A stretch of DNA of 64,000 bases from Lethocerus indicus (GCA_019843655.1 JACDQD010000010.1:9407637-9471636); one strand, 5' to 3'; positions 34,471 through 48,640 are shown, counted from the first letter of the stretch. Program-made: numbers and translations. Notes: a model not told the origin generated them from the sequence alone.

Positions 34471-37400
34471 AAAAAGGTACCGACCGAGAAGGGTGTATTT
34501 ATCGCCAATTTAATTCAAAAAGCTTCGTTCCCAGCATACATTTATCTCGGGAATATTCCCCCCACGGTTTATTCATTTAAACCCAGTACGATTCAAGTTT
34601 CAAGACTGCTTTTAGGTTATATTTCACTTAAAAATTCAATATCGAAACACGCTGTTTAATAGTGTAAAATGTTTTCCATGACGGACCAAACTCTTGTAAA
34701 CTACCTGGAAAACTCTCGTGAGAATGTTTCCACTATTATCACGAAATTTGAAAAAATATTTCGTATTTAACGATTTCCGCTGTATTTAGTTTCCTATGAA
34801 ATGTCTCTTAAGTGTCATCGATTGTGTGTTCTCGACAGAAGTCATTTCGGAAGGTAAATTGAGGCAAATAATTTAAACAACTGATATCTCAGGAAAACAC
34901 TTTTCTTGTACACCATCAACCTAATGCCATACTCATGGATTTGAGATTTTCCGCCTCGGGCCGTTGATAGCTCACCGGAGCGTGTCTCAGCGTTTATTTA
35001 GAAACTGGAAAAGGTGTTTGCGCTCGACGGCTTTCCACGTCGAAAATCATGGTGGATTGGATCGTTTAAGTAATTATTAAAACGATTTTAACCTCACTTA
35101 GTCGTTCAGGAAATTTACGTTAATTTAATTTTCCGGAGGTTAACCTCGCGGACATTTCGTGTTTCCCTTTCGATCTCAGATTTGGCTTAATGTCCGTGAA
35201 TAATGTGTCCGGGCTGTATTTATTGTTTCAATAGATACAAATGGCTGAATAAGAGCAAATTCAAAGAAGAATTTCAATAAAGTCAAAGTTAAAATAAGAT
35301 ATAAATTAAATGAGTAGGAAACTCGAGAAAATGAAGATTAGGCACGGAAAAGGAGATTCCGCCTACGCGATTTTCCTGGAATCGCGCCGGGAAAACCTTT
35401 TTCATCCTACAAGGTCCCAGTTAGTTCAGTTTGTCATCCGATAAGCATTGTAAAATACGCTGATAATTTTGCAACCTCTAACGTAGTTCTTTGTCCCCTC
35501 AAACCTTTGTCCTGTGCTAATTACAATTGCAAGTAATTGTAACTATCAATATTTATATGAATACCTGGACAATAAAATACTATTTGGATAAGGAAAAGTT
35601 TTGTCAGGATTTTTACAGATCACCAATCGTTCTATTCCCTGCCTTCTCGTTTATTGAGGGAGATATGTTTTCGCTTCCTGTCGTCACTAGCGTTCTCATT
35701 ATATTAATACACTGTTAGTGTAATATTGTTCAATGACATTGTTCGGATGCGCCATTGTAAAATGGTTACGGAGAAAATTGGTATTTCCCTCGTTCACTGA
35801 ATTGGGGGGGAAAATGCAATTTGCACAGTGTCATCGAACTCTACCTCCGACGGCACTCTCGGGACGGGTATTGCGCACCGGCATCCCTGGGTTTCGAAAC
35901 ACTTCTGCTTAATTAGTAATTTACGCAAAAAAAACAATCAGCCTAGGTGGGATCCCGGGCCTACCAGTTATTCAAATGGGCTCGGCAGGAGATGAAGCTT
36001 TTCGGATATCGCTGAACGGTGCGCGCTTTTTTTCTAGCCCGGTGGACGTATAAATGGGTTAGTGTCCAAGTGTGAGAAAAACGTTTGTGCCTCCTATATA
36101 TCACTGATAGGGATTAATAAACATACGTAAGTATAAACCTGAATATTATTTATCAGAGAAACTAATTTCCGAGGGTTGACTGATTTAAATGTATGTCATA
36201 AATTCGAATTTTAGCCGGAGAGAAGCTCTTTATTGGTATCATCATGGAAAAACACGTTCAGATGGGATTGCGAATATTCTGAATATTCCCACCAGGTGAT
36301 ATCCTACCTGGGTAATACACAGGGATATTCCCATATAATCAGGATTTTGACGCGCCTTTCAAGACATATTTAAAGAAAAAGTATTTAACGTAAAACATTC
36401 CAGCGTGGTTTATCGGATTTCGGTGTCCAAGAAAATGGATTAAAATTTCAGTTTCATCTCTCCAACTTGGTCCCAAAATATGAGTCATCCTCTACAGGTA
36501 TATTTTAACACCGAAATCCTCCGCTGAATGACTGCTATATATCGAGTACAATTTTATTCCTCGAAACTATTAGCGCCGGCCTTCGTCGCTGCGAAGTTCA
36601 GTGCTACTTGAGCAGCTGCAGAGCAAATTACTATGAGCGGGGCGAATAAAAAAAAGGTACAAGGAGTACAATAAAACAATGGGGGAATAAAAGAATAAGA
36701 ATGCGTTTCATTGGAAAATTACTCGCCGCCGATTCAAACCGCACATTTGCACAAGTAACTTTCAATTTCAGTAGCATAAATCAGGCTATCTCAACGCTGT
36801 GTTAAGAAACCTATTAATGTTAATAGGCGAGACAAGGAGAGAGTGTGCTTTTGTAGGTTATAGTTACAGAATGAGTAAGCAACTTTACTTTAAATTTACA
36901 ATTCACACAGGCCTGCTGACAATGGCGAGAAGTCGAAATCAGTCTAGCCGTCCATGTTTTATTATGTTTCCAACTTCGTTTGAAGCAGTTCAGCAGTGAA
37001 ATATCATCGAACCAATTCATAGCCTCGCTGCGGATTCAGATTGAAGATATCTTGCGACTAATCCGCATATATTTTTTTTGTCATATTACATAATTACAAC
37101 CCCGAAACGACACAATAAAGAGAAGTCGTGCGCTGAATTAAGTAGGCGGTTTCAGATTTCTGAAACATCCAATAAACCTCAAGGCGATTCCACGGCAGTT
37201 CCACTTTCACAGCCGGCGAACAAAAGAGGCGCAAAATAAAAGATTTTTCAAGGAAATTCATCCGCCACAGTTTTTGCCTGTCTCTGCCGGGCATTTGATC
37301 TCATTACGCTGAAAACGATATCTCGTTCAGAACTGTGCCTACCGATTTTATAAGTGGCTCTGAGGCCTATCCAAACGAGTTGAACGGTTGAGTCAAACGA

Positions 37401-38560
37401 TGAGCATCTTGTATGTGAAACGCGAAGCCCAATCGATCAAAACTGGTTTGACCTTTTGCAATTAGCGAATGTGCGAGCTAATTAATTACCCTCTCTCAAG
37501 GTTCCGTTATTATTAAGAAACCGAGAAGTACAAGTTAATTAAAATTAATTTTTAATTTTTCTCCTCCGAAGGTGTTCTTTTTATCCACTCTGTCTTAAGT
37601 GCGGAAACCAAAGACGGAATTGAAGAATTCTGCAGATGTCGGCGATGTATCACCTTGTACAGACTTCTCAATCCCATTATTAATACGAGATTATCATAAT
37701 TATGTGACAAAATGTTATAATTTTAGTGTAACTTGTTATCGGTGATGTAATTAGAATTAGATAAGTGGGAATAATAAGAAACTCCAAACAGTTATGGTCG
37801 GTTATGAAAAAATTATTGAATTAGTACAACGGTTAGTTTTTAGTATCTTGTTTATCTAAATTAGGAACTTTTACCTGGGCCATCTTTAAGGTTGGACATA
37901 TGAAAATATTTACAACACGGAGGGTATCTCTTGATGTTGTATGTTCTTAAATTATCTATAGTATTTGCTTGCGAATCCATTTATATTGTTTGAATTTGCC
38001 CTAAATCCGCTTTAAACATGAGATATGCCTGTCCCTACTTGAGTAAAAAGTACCCCTTCTCCAAGTCATGTAGACGTGCTTCGTTTTCAGGCTCCTGAAG
38101 ATTTTTTGAACTGTGCCGCGTTGAAAAGTTGAAAATATAGCATGTAATAAATTTATGTTTCATGACAGTGTGTGTGAAAACTGTTAGAAGGGACTAGTTT
38201 TAGGTCATACATAGTCGCTCTATAAAGAAATATAAACATTTTTTAATGCGTGGTGCGATTTGTATATTTCTTGGTTGTTCGGAGCGGTTACGGATTTTTC
38301 GTTATTTTTAGTAGTAATATGGCGTTGTTGATAGTTTCACAATAACAGTCTTCAGACAGTGATCACTATATCACTAACAGAATACTACTTGACGACTGCT
38401 AGAACCGGTAAAACATTGGACAAATTCGAGTGATGAATTACTGTAATGAGATGAAAAGAATGGACTTAACACTGTCGTGAGGTAGAAAAAAAATAGACTA
38501 AGACAATCATTAGGGTTTGTGCGGTTTGGTTACAAAATCAAGGAAGAGCCTTATTTCCAA
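34471..38560. other. AT-rich DNA, no supported feature apart from a possible family A relic
   Basis: Short frames only. A small GC-richer patch near 36575-36650 holds a CAGCTG E-box. The possible family A relic at 36914-36948 lies here. Confidence 0.45.
36914..36948 (+). repeat. Possible family A relic
   Basis: TGCTGACAATGGCGAGAAGT followed by CGAAATCAGTCTAGC differs at about 8 of 35 positions from the right-arm stretch ending CCGAAACCGGTCTAGC. It is too diverged to place ends. Confidence 0.45.
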
Positions 38561-39480
38561 GGCGCGACACAGTTTTAATGCTCGATTGGGAGAGCGGGTT
38601 AACAGGCCGCTCCACGGTAGCGTTAAGTACAGGAAAGAGCTGTGAGGCGGCGATTATTGTTATTATTATCATTGTTCTCAATTGACCCATTCGAAGGCTC
38701 GGAGCGTACGCGGAAGTTGTACCTGGCTGTGGGAGTAGTAGTCGGTTTTCGCAGCCTGAGTCATAGTTTTGGTCCGTTGTCGGCGTTACGGCCCAAGGCC
38801 CGGTCGGCGGGGGCTTTACCGAAGCCGCAGAACTGCCGGTAGACAGTTTAAATCGGTTGTTATTTACGCTCGGTTCACGTTCGCAAGGTCTGTCGGGATA
38901 CGCTCCGACTGCCCGCTGAAGGGTTTTACAGAATTTTCAAGCGAAAACGGTTTCTGAAGGAGCGAAAAATGTGAGCGGCTCAAGGAGCATTCTGACGCCC
39001 ACTACTATCACTGAGTCCACTTCTTGCTTCATCGGGCAGTCCCGCGCCCACGTGATCATCGGAAAAAATTCTTTGACCTGTTACATTATTGATTGTGGCG
39101 TTCGGCTGAAAGTTCAGAGAATGCATTGTGCGACACTGAAATGATATAACCGCCGGGTAAATACCACAGATTAGTAGCGGCCAAGAGCTACCGGGAACTG
39201 GCCCCAAGTGTCCCACCAGGGATTTACCCCGGTACCTTCTTACTCCGAATCGCACGCATCTCCGCCACCTCAGATTCCTACCGTCCGCCGGTTCTGAATA
39301 ATTCATCGGAGACCGAAGAGCGTGCCAACTCTGCATTGTATGCAGAGTTCTTAACCGGTACACATAATTAATTCGGGCTGAACTGAAATCGCTTATGGCA
39401 CATGTTGTACAAGATTCTACAGATGTTTTTTCCCCTTGGCAATTTTCGTCCTGTGTAAACACGATACCCAACACGCGGTG
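38561..39480. other. Large GC-rich island, possible promoter or untranslated exon
   Basis: This is one of the longest CpG-rich blocks in the window. It contains the longest ATG-started frame (38980-39474, minus, 164 codons), whose sequence is rich in R, S, G and C and matches no family I know. The plus strand near 38860-38965 (CGGTTCACGTTCGCAAGG and later AAAAAT|GTGAGC) resembles an insect 5' UTR ending in a donor-like site. A long non-coding open frame is also plausible at this GC content. No decision is possible from sequence alone. Confidence 0.3.
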
Positions 39481-39829
39481 GATCTTATAGAAGATGGGAA
39501 CCAGGACTCGTCTGATATATTTATGGTGATTCAGTTTTCGAGAAATTCGAATACCGTATTTTTTTTCCTTTTTTAATAATCTTATTTAATCTGATTTATT
39601 TATTTTTTCATTGCGTCCCGTTACATTGACAGCGATGAAACTAAGGCAATCTTTTTGACCACAATATGCAAGTTAATTACGCCTGGTTTCAATTAGATGT
39701 TTTAAAGACTTACATTCAACAACTAATGACGATATAATTTTGATCATTTTACGGACATATAAGAATCAAATTACCAGCTGTACATAATCAACTGTAATGT
39801 CCATTCTGTAAGGTTTCGTCCAGGATGTG

Positions 39830-40200
39830 AAAGGGACAAAAGTCATTGAATCAAGAGCGTAACGGACACAAATCTTCCACCGACGCTCTGATGGCCGCCC
39901 GAGAAATGGTCCGTCCTCCAATAAATAATTCCGACCGATATCACAGACCCAAGGTCCCCGGTCATGAAATATACCCGGCCGGAAGACGGAAGAGGGAGAG
40001 AGAAAGAGAACATTGCCGGAGACCGGCCCCAATTGAGATGGAACAATGGGAGAGCGGAGGCGTCGCTGAGAGAAAGGAGGAAACCGCGAAGATTAGTAGG
40101 CCGAGAGTGCCCGGTGGTTTTCGAACTATAAGGTCTGGCGACAAGTACATAACATTTATTGAATTTGAAAGCTATGATGGAGGACACCGGAGATAATTGG
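39830..40200. other. GC-richer block with short GA runs
   Basis: Four overlapping frames (62-116 codons) on both strands and a GAGGGAGAGAGAAAGAGAA run (about 39990-40008) indicate purine-rich, stop-poor DNA rather than genes. Confidence 0.4.
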
Positions 40201-42720
40201 ACACTGGAGTTGGCGATGGTCTCTCTCTGCCCACATTTTTTTCTTTATTTACTTGTTGATTTAGTTGGCTGGCGTTGACCTTTAACGAAGGTCCGAATCT
40301 TCCGTTTAATCGTACGAGAAATTACGGTGTGTACCTTGTCCTTAATTTTTTTGGTCACTTCTTTCTGGTGACATGTTTCTCTCAATACTGTCTGGGACCT
40401 GATTGGATGTATAATGTTATTTAATCACCTGGATCTCATTATTTCCGCGACGACAGTCCTCACTCGTGCTGATGAACATCGCGGAATCCATGTCCTGCTG
40501 CTTTGATTAATGCGCTCAGTCTGCTGCAGGAAGAAATATCAATAAAAAATTTCAAATAGTATTATCCCCTATGTTATATTGATGATCGGACTTTCATCTA
40601 AGCAGAGTGGGGTCTCTCTGATTATAGTATCTGCGAGTTATTTTAACTACAGGGTATACTACCAGGCCATCCATAACACCCAATTTCCCTGTCGTTGGTA
40701 GTTTAGGCAATTTTGGTTTTTTTTTCAACACTTCGAACAATAGATCGTAGGAAAGCACATTGTTGGCGGGGGGGCAGAATCTCGGGCACTTTGAATAAAA
40801 GCAACAAGGACTGCCTCGTTCGGAGCGAAGGTGAAATTATCCATTGTATTGGGGGTCCCTCGGTGAACCCATCAACCTCTATATTTTAAGCGGCCAATCT
40901 GAGTGTCCCAAGTACGACCGACTTTCAATTTCTTAATGGGACCGACGGGAATTATGGGCTCTCTGGCTTGGTGGCTTTGCATAATGCGGTACGACTGCAG
41001 CAAGGCTGTTTGCAGATATGTTTACGATCGTTTTAATCAACCATCGGACCAACGACAGCTTTAAGGTCTTCGATAGTTGGCCGGAAGTAATTCAATCCTT
41101 TGATTTAATCTCGACACACATCAGAATTAATCATTTTGTAATTCTGTTCGTCTGTGTCTTAATGTTTTAAATGCGGAAATAATACTCTCAATACTTAAGA
41201 CGTCAATTTATATTATATAAAGAGTTCTAGCTATTTAATCTTTCAGTCAATTTTATCCCCTTATAATTTTATTGATGTTTCGGTGCACGAACTCTGTGTC
41301 TTAATAAGCCTTGGTCCAACTCCAGCTGTTCATCCTTTCGAATATTAACGATATTTGAGTCGGTATTTCCCCAGTGGATTTCCCCTTTCTAATTTATCTC
41401 CGATTCCTTTAGATGAGCCGCATGACTTGCAATGACCTTTTATTACGCCACTGTAAATTAATGTCATTGTCCGTTGTTCAGTTCAACATAATCTATGAGC
41501 AGTTGGTTATTGACCCATTATGGCTATCTGGAGATATTTCCTTATTATAAAATAAAATATTTTATACATTTTAGAGATGAAATTATTTCCGAATTACGCA
41601 TCTTGCATCATTAATCATCAATTAATGGTGTCATTTCAAGAAACGGAGTGCGTCCAGAGTCAGTTATGTTTCCAACCTGAAAATGGGTATAGACTAGCAG
41701 AAACAGGAAGTGAATTTCGATGTTCAGCCATAACGAAACAAACAAAAAAATAAAAACTGAAGCGGTTTTGTAAATGAGCTCCTCCTGTATTTATCTCCTG
41801 GGTTCGAACACTTTCTGGCTTGTTGACCGTAATGACAGTAATCGCGGTGTTCTTCAACGGCCGCGGCCAATGTGCCTCGGCTACCCACAAATTAACACCG
41901 AATTAAAAACCAATATCATTATCACCGAAATCCATTAGTATTTTGAAGAATAGTAATTATAGAGGGAGTAAGAGTCCCGTTAATTGATTCGCGAGTCGGC
42001 TTTTTTACGCAAACCGCGACGACATAGACATTACTCTTCTCTTTTACTCGTTTAGTTCGAAAAAATATTGCAAATTAGGGAAATACGAATGCCTTAATTT
42101 ACAATCCGCTTACAATATAAACAACAGAGAATCTGTAATTGCGATATAATTCGTGTGCATTTATTTTGTAGGATCCGTAATCCCCATCCCGCATCTCTGA
42201 CGCATTCATGTAACTGACTTTAATGAGCGAAAGTCCAAACAAAATAATAAAATCCTCCCATTTACTGGGTAATCTACCTTCTTATTGTATTTTTCAATGA
42301 CGTATTAAACGCGAGAATTCTTACATAACGCCGAATCTGCGTCGATGAAGAAAATTGCACATTCAGGATGAAATGGTAGGCGTTCAGTTGAAGGTTGAGC
42401 AGTCGTTTAAGTAAATTGTCCCCTAAACGCTTTGATCGGCGACATATGTTTCAATGGATCAAAATATAGATGTGCATTATAGTAATATTATGCTATAGAA
42501 TGCATGCTTAGAACAATTCGAGAAGCAGTCGTAGGCGGACGTCATACAGAAACGATTGATTAAAATTCTTTACCATCTCCTTTAGACATTTTAGTAGCTG
42601 GGAAAGCCTGTGGTTTTCTCCCCCTCTATTTGTTATTGGCTTGTCGATGATTTTATTGTACGGTCGTACAACAATTTTTTTCACTAACAATGTTTTCTCC
42701 ATTAAAGAAAATTGAAGGCT
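40201..42720. other. AT-rich DNA, no feature seen
   Basis: No repeats or convincing frames. Confidence 0.5.
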
Positions 42721-43005
42721 ATGAGAACATAGAATATTTCGCGTTCGGTCCGGCTGTTGCGGAACGTCGGTAAAAACTCTTCCGCATTTTCGTTAAATAT
42801 CTGGAGATTCATCGGCGAGAGATTCAGCGTCCTTCGCGGGCGCGTCCGAGCCCCTCAACTTCCTTATGTCCCGGTCAATTAGGGGACGTTCACTTTTCTT
42901 AATAGGTAAGGCCGACGGGGACCGGCCGGTAACGGATGGGGGCCCCCCATTCGTAAATCCGATCCGCTGCCGAGGTTGAATTGTTGTAAATAAGTTTTTC
43001 ATTTT
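42721..43005. other. GC-rich island, no gene recognised
   Basis: This is a CpG-dense block with the palindrome ACCGGCCGGT (42921-42930) and a GGGGGCCCCCC run. Frames here are unsupported. Confidence 0.4.
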
Positions 43006-44830
43006 CTTTAATAAGTAAAAGAAAATAGAGTAAAAGTGTACAAAGAGTCAGTTGGACATTAGATTCTAGTCGGGACACCGAGAACGCGACTAAGTGATTA
43101 CCTAAGACACCAATAATAATAATTCGAGAGGTTACTGACTGAACAGAATAACGAAGGACATTAGGTAAAAAACTTGGAAGATCGACTAACAGAGTCCGCT
43201 TTTGAAGAGACAAATAATTGCAATTTAACATTTGATCAGAATGATTTTAAAACATTCATTTTATAGTCTCAACAGAGTGTTAACAGGTGACATAAGATTG
43301 AGGCGATGCAGTAGAACTAGCATCTCCAGTACCTTTTGCCTCAAAAGTTCTTGATTCTCGAAGTACTGGTTCTTAGGAATTAAGGTGTGGACTAATTTAT
43401 TTCCTCTTTATCGTGGGCCCATTCTTGGTTTCATTCTGGGTATACTTTTCCTCGATTCTGAGCAACACACGCCCCCCCATCAATGTCCCACCACGTGGAG
43501 GGATAAACCTATCAGAGGGAATACCTTATTCCACTTGCCCCAAGATAGTGGATCGTTGGAAAAATACCCAATCCTTGGAGTTCTCAAAGTAAGAGTTTAT
43601 CGCCCATTTTCCCCTCACTGAGATGTCGATTTTCTGATTCACTTTTTCGCTGAAAAATAGCCATTTATTAATTTTTTATTCTGATATTTTTTCGACCCAC
43701 TCTCTTGCAGATGCTGATATTGTAGATACAAGGGTTATTTCAGAATATTAACCCCTGGCTCACTATCCTTATATTTCCTGCATACTGTTACAGTCAGCCT
43801 GAATTATTGAATGTTAAATAATTTTTTTAAATTGACTATTATTAACATTTTAAATTAATCTACGCTAGACAGGTAGGCTTGAATGGTGTCATGCGATTAT
43901 GTGAATGCAATCATCAGAATTCTTTACTTGTTTTTAAGTTTATGATAATACCGTTTTAATTGAACTGAAAAAGAGAAAATAAATGTTTAATTTAAGCGAA
44001 TTAAAGATAACCTTCGGAAAATTACTGTCGGTAATTTACGCCTTGTAATTACGCAGAAAACTGATTATAAATTTGACTTGGGAATAAGATATTTCGCGTA
44101 AGGCGCTCTTATAGACGTGGCGAGAGCGGACTAGTAGTTTATTTTAAATCAATACAATATAGCTACTGTATGCAGATCTGACGATATTGACGTTGAGGAA
44201 ATTTCAACGACCCACTGCCGGACACACTGATTCGTGGCCATGAAATTTTAATGTTTTAATTCATTGCTAACTGGTCTACCCAAACTGGTTTTCACGTTGG
44301 GCAGAACCCGCCCCTCAATTGATATCTGCTCAAATAAGGAATGCGACTTGGGCTGGGATTTGTCCGAGGAGCTCTGACCATGTTTCCACGAATTTATTCA
44401 TCCCATTAACTTTCCCCGTATCCTTTAACCGTAGACCTGTTACTGGTAAGGCGAACTGACGTTGAACTACCTGGAACCCAAATTGCTTAAGGCCTTTCTG
44501 AAAAATTGAGCAACCGACTTTTACAATTCCCTAATAATGAGTGATGAGAACACAGTGTAGATTTTCCACATATACGATATCTCATGTCTCCCTATTATAT
44601 GCATGATTTTTTTGTACATATTGATTCAAATTTGTATTAATCCAGAAATTTTCTGAACTGTTTCACTCTTCTCATTCACTTATCCAAACACACACAGCCA
44701 CTGTACGAATTTAATATCTATCCAACTAATTCAATGTGGGTTCAGAACTGCAGTACTAATAATAATTAGAGTACATTGAATGAATTTTATTTATGTTGAA
44801 AACATTGTGTGATTGCATATGTCCTCCTCC
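43006..44830. other. AT-rich DNA, no supported feature
   Basis: A 78-codon frame (43385-43621) ends near a donor-like AAA|GTAAGAG at 43586, but no acceptor precedes it. Not called. Confidence 0.45.
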
Positions 44831-44834
44831 TCCT

Positions 44835-44904
44835 TCCGACAAGTTCATACCTTCCAGTTCCCAAAAGGTATCAGGACCGCAGAACTCTTCGAGAGCTATG
44901 AGCA
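44835..44904 (+). repeat. Dispersed 70-bp sequence, copy 1
   Basis: It shares TCCGACAAG-TCATACCTT-CAG-TCCC, ATCAGGA, GCAGA and GAGAGCTAT with 50007-50076 without any gap (about 77 percent by eye). Similarity ends abruptly at both sides. No frame is open in both copies. Confidence 0.75.
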
Positions 44905-46019
44905 GACCAGGCAGGAGACGGCTGAAAATTGGTCAATATCATTTCAATGAAAGGCCGCTTTCTATAAATTTCGAATCGCCAAACAAATAACTCAAATGGA
45001 ATGGGTTTATTTTCAGTTTATTAAGCTTCGTTTATCATCCACAGAAGCGTCCTACTTCTACGGTTCAGTAGGTGTCGCGCTGTTCTATATTCATTAACCT
45101 TAACAGGCGCCGGCTGGGGAATCGAAGCAGAAACCACAACCAGTCGACCACTCATCAACCTCGGGGACACAATTTTTAGCTCGAATTTGTGAAGAAAGTG
45201 TCAGAATTGACAACTGCGCGTCTTCAGAGTCGGCGGTACGGTTACGCCCAATGATTTCATCCTTGAAATTCTCTAAACCTTATCTGAATATAAATTCGGC
45301 GGCCTTGCCTCGTAACTTGATATATCGCCGAAAGCATCGGTTATGATAATATACTGGTTTACAGGACCACAGTTATAGTGATATTAGACATCTTAAAAGT
45401 AAAGACAAGAATTCAGTTACATCCTGTGGTTTTCTACTGGTTGGCCTAGACGAACTATAAAGGTCCGTGTTGGCCACTCCTACTTTACATTTAGATTTAT
45501 CTGAATATTTTTATTTCTCTTATTTTTTTCAGCATTTCCAAATTCAGGAAATTACATTTCTGTGTGTTACCTTGTGTTCAGTTTTCTCGGCGTGAACCTT
45601 GACTAATTTTTGGCTTGGTACCGATAATTTTCAAATTATTTTAACTTAATAATACATAAAAATTCGACATGTAATTTTGTATATATTGTTAAAAAAATGT
45701 TTGGGATCCGAAGAATTCAAATTTACCATCATGTTTTCTATGTCTACATTCACGGTATCATCATTATTCTTGCTGGATTGTTATAACGAATAAAGCCTCC
45801 ATTAAATTTTCTAGCTTAATGATTGGGCGACATAATTTTCTGAATTTTGTTCCCCGGGCTAAAACAATGTAACACACGACAATACAATAATAAAATATAG
45901 GCCATGTTTCAAGGATCCGCAATGGTGTTGATTGCATTTTTATTGTCCCTAAATGCAATGGGAGGATGTACTGACCCAGATGAATTGTTTGGCAGAATGA
46001 AACAGAGTTCAAGTAGAAC
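44905..46019. other. Mixed DNA, no feature seen
   Basis: A GC-richer patch lies near 45100-45330, with no frame or repeat. Confidence 0.45.
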
Positions 46020-46290
46020 AGGTGTTGTCACAATGGGGAAGGTCGGCTAGGCGGCGGCGGCGGCGGCGGGACTCTAAACTTGAACCATGACCTTAGGGGG
46101 GCGCTCGCATTGTCAGAGCACAGGTGCCATTGTTACAGGAGCCTTTCTTTTTTATTCTGTTTCTATGTTTCTTTGTCGATTGTCGCGATCAGTGTCAATG
46201 TCGGCCTCAATGGGGGGGCCCCGGCGTTCGGATGACAATGGATCGATAAATCACGGGGAGATGAAATCCGATAGCGTCCTGCACCAAGAA
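46020..46290. other. GC-rich island with CGG microsatellite and four ACAAT/ATTGT motifs
   Basis: About six CGG units lie at 46051-46070. SOX-type cores occur at 46029-46036 (CACAATGG), 46107-46114 (GCATTGTC), 46127-46134 (CCATTGTT) and 46234-46241 (GACAATGG). The 70-codon frame across it is unsupported. Confidence 0.35.
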
Positions 46291-48285
46291 AACAGTTAAG
46301 GTACCTTAAATTGGAGGTTATGGTGACCTGATGTCGTCAGAAAGCGTCCTTAGTCGGATATGTGCCACATTATACCCGATTTTTTGTATTCTGTTCTCGC
46401 TACGTGACCTCCCCTTAATGCTGTAACCACATTTAGTTCATTACGAGAAAAAATCAGTTCCTGGTTAAAACGTTGGCCAGAGTCGGTGGAATCGTCGATA
46501 ATTGCAAACATAACTGGTTAAATATCACAGTTGAAATAAATATGTTTATGCAGTATCTCTACTGACGCTACAAATTCTGAAAAAGATTCGAGACTCCACC
46601 CTATGACGTCATTCCCATAAGGCCGTACCAAGGAAATTGTACACGCACGCGATAATTTATGCATTGAATAAGACATTGATATATTAGAATCGCTGTGTGA
46701 ATACTTTTCAAACACACGCGGTAGTGTTGATTATGAAATGAATAATAATATTTTATACACATGAAATTTATTTGGGCAGAATTTGCATGCAAATGTTAAT
46801 CGTAATCAGAGTTATAACTTAATTTCACCTCAATGCAGTTATACTTCACACAAAGTGTAAGCCAATAGAACTTCATATTATACGAAACTGAAAAGTTGAA
46901 AACTATATTTATCCTTAGGATGTTGGAAGTTTTTCAGCACTTTATGAAGTTACGTAACTCGGGTAGAAAGGTCACACTAGGCGATGCGCAACAGTGGCCA
47001 CACTAATAGGATCACACTGTGCGCACCGAGAGACCGGTATACGTGCGATTTAGGATGATTAGAGATCTTAGAATACGATCGTACCGCTGTCGGAAGTGTT
47101 AAACTTAAACTTAAAAAGCAGTTCGCGTACCAACTGCGTGGTGGATTCAACACCGAAGAACACGTTCAATCTCCGTCAATAACAACTCTGTAGCCAGCAC
47201 TGATACAAGGAAGACTAATTATACCAGTTGTATTATCCTCTTTGTAAAATAAAAGGGAAATTGATGCCGTGCATGGAAACTGGAAATTCTACATGGCGCC
47301 TATAAATGGTCAAAACTATTTGTCGACAAGATTATACTTTATGATGAGTAACAGAACTTCTAGTTCAGGAACGCTCCCAGAAAACATTCTGCCCATGAAG
47401 TAGACTCTAAAATGAGTTCGAATTAAATAAATATTTTCGGAGTCGGGCCCAACATTAACTGGACATTAGCATGGATCCGGTTACGAAAAGAACGTTTTAT
47501 GTAATTTTAATATTGAAACTAGATTTCTCCATCATTAGAAGGAAGGAGGACTCTTCTTCTGTTAGTCTTCTCAGGCACTTCTTCCCATGCTGATCTTCTC
47601 ATGGCCTTAACTAATTTTGTTATTCTGGGGTTATTTAACTGAGGTTGTTCTTTACTTCACACATTTTTTCATACGAACATTACCGGAATATGTGAGATCA
47701 TCCAATATTTCTTTTTTATCAGTTTGAATTTCAAATGTACAATTCACGATTGAACATTCTTAATATCCTCATATTGAAACTTTCAAAAATTAATTATTTT
47801 ATATAATTCTGTACGTTTTATGCTGAGTGAATTGTTCCTTCATACTCGTTTCATACATTGATATTAATTTGACCAGCTTACTATTTCGAAGTGTACTTGA
47901 TAGGTAAAAAAGGCAATATTATGTGTTTTTTCGACTTGAAGTTGAAGAGTTATGCATTACTTAAGAGGATGTCTACCTTAAGAGGATACTTAAGGTTTAT
48001 TATCTTGACAGTTTGAACATTTCTTAAATCGAATTTTTCGGAAGAAAAATGTTCGGGTGGTTTAGTTTACCACGAATAAACTAAAACTTTTAAAGTTTTT
48101 CGGATATAGCAAAATCTATTTTCCCACGAGTTGTTTCACTTCCTCCAGTCTAAAATTCTGGAATATGCATTACTGTACCCGTTTGGATATTCTATAACCG
48201 GTTTAGTTTAGCAATTTTGAATGTAGAGGATACAACGATGCGTGCATATCATTTAGGCGTGCCAAATGGATGGAAGAGCCCAGAT
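46291..48285. other. AT-rich DNA, no feature seen
   Basis: Small minus frames near 46518-46792 only. Confidence 0.5.
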
Positions 48286-48289
48286 GCCC

Positions 48290-48640
48290 AGGGCAGATTT
48301 GAGTCCGTATTTCGTCCGACTAGTGGATGCAGTCAGTTTCCAGCGTTCGGACAGTTCACATCTTCGTTTGGTCCGCGCTCGCGTCGACGGTAGTATATAG
48401 TAGCCCCGCGCGAAAGTGAAACCAATTTTTCGAGTGCCCCATTTCTCCGACGAATTTCCGAAACAGCACTTTCTTATCGCCTCCTCCCCGCCCCCACACC
48501 CAGGAAAAATGTTAAACCAAGAGTCTGGAAAGGGGTCGGTTGAATGAGTTTTTGTATTTCAGCGGCCCCCGAAAGACGGAGCTAGGATACCCAGACGCCG
48601 AGAAGAGTTCAGGACCTTATTTCTTCTTTAGCTAAGTTGG
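48290..48640 (+). promoter_or_regulatory. Promoter-like GC-rich island
   Basis: This CpG-rich block contains an initiator-like GCAGTCAGTTTC (TCAGT at 48333-48337). CpG-rich sequence follows to ACG|GTAGTA at 48387-48395, a passable donor, and TATATAG lies at 48394-48400. This looks like insect core promoter plus a short untranslated exon. It lies 3.5 kb left of the best exon candidate on the same strand. No transcript evidence is available, and the reading is inference. Confidence 0.3.

Noticed and set aside
38980..39474. 164-codon minus-strand frame as a gene
   Set aside because: No recognisable family or motif and no splice or promoter support on that strand. A frame of this length is not surprising in a GC-rich island.
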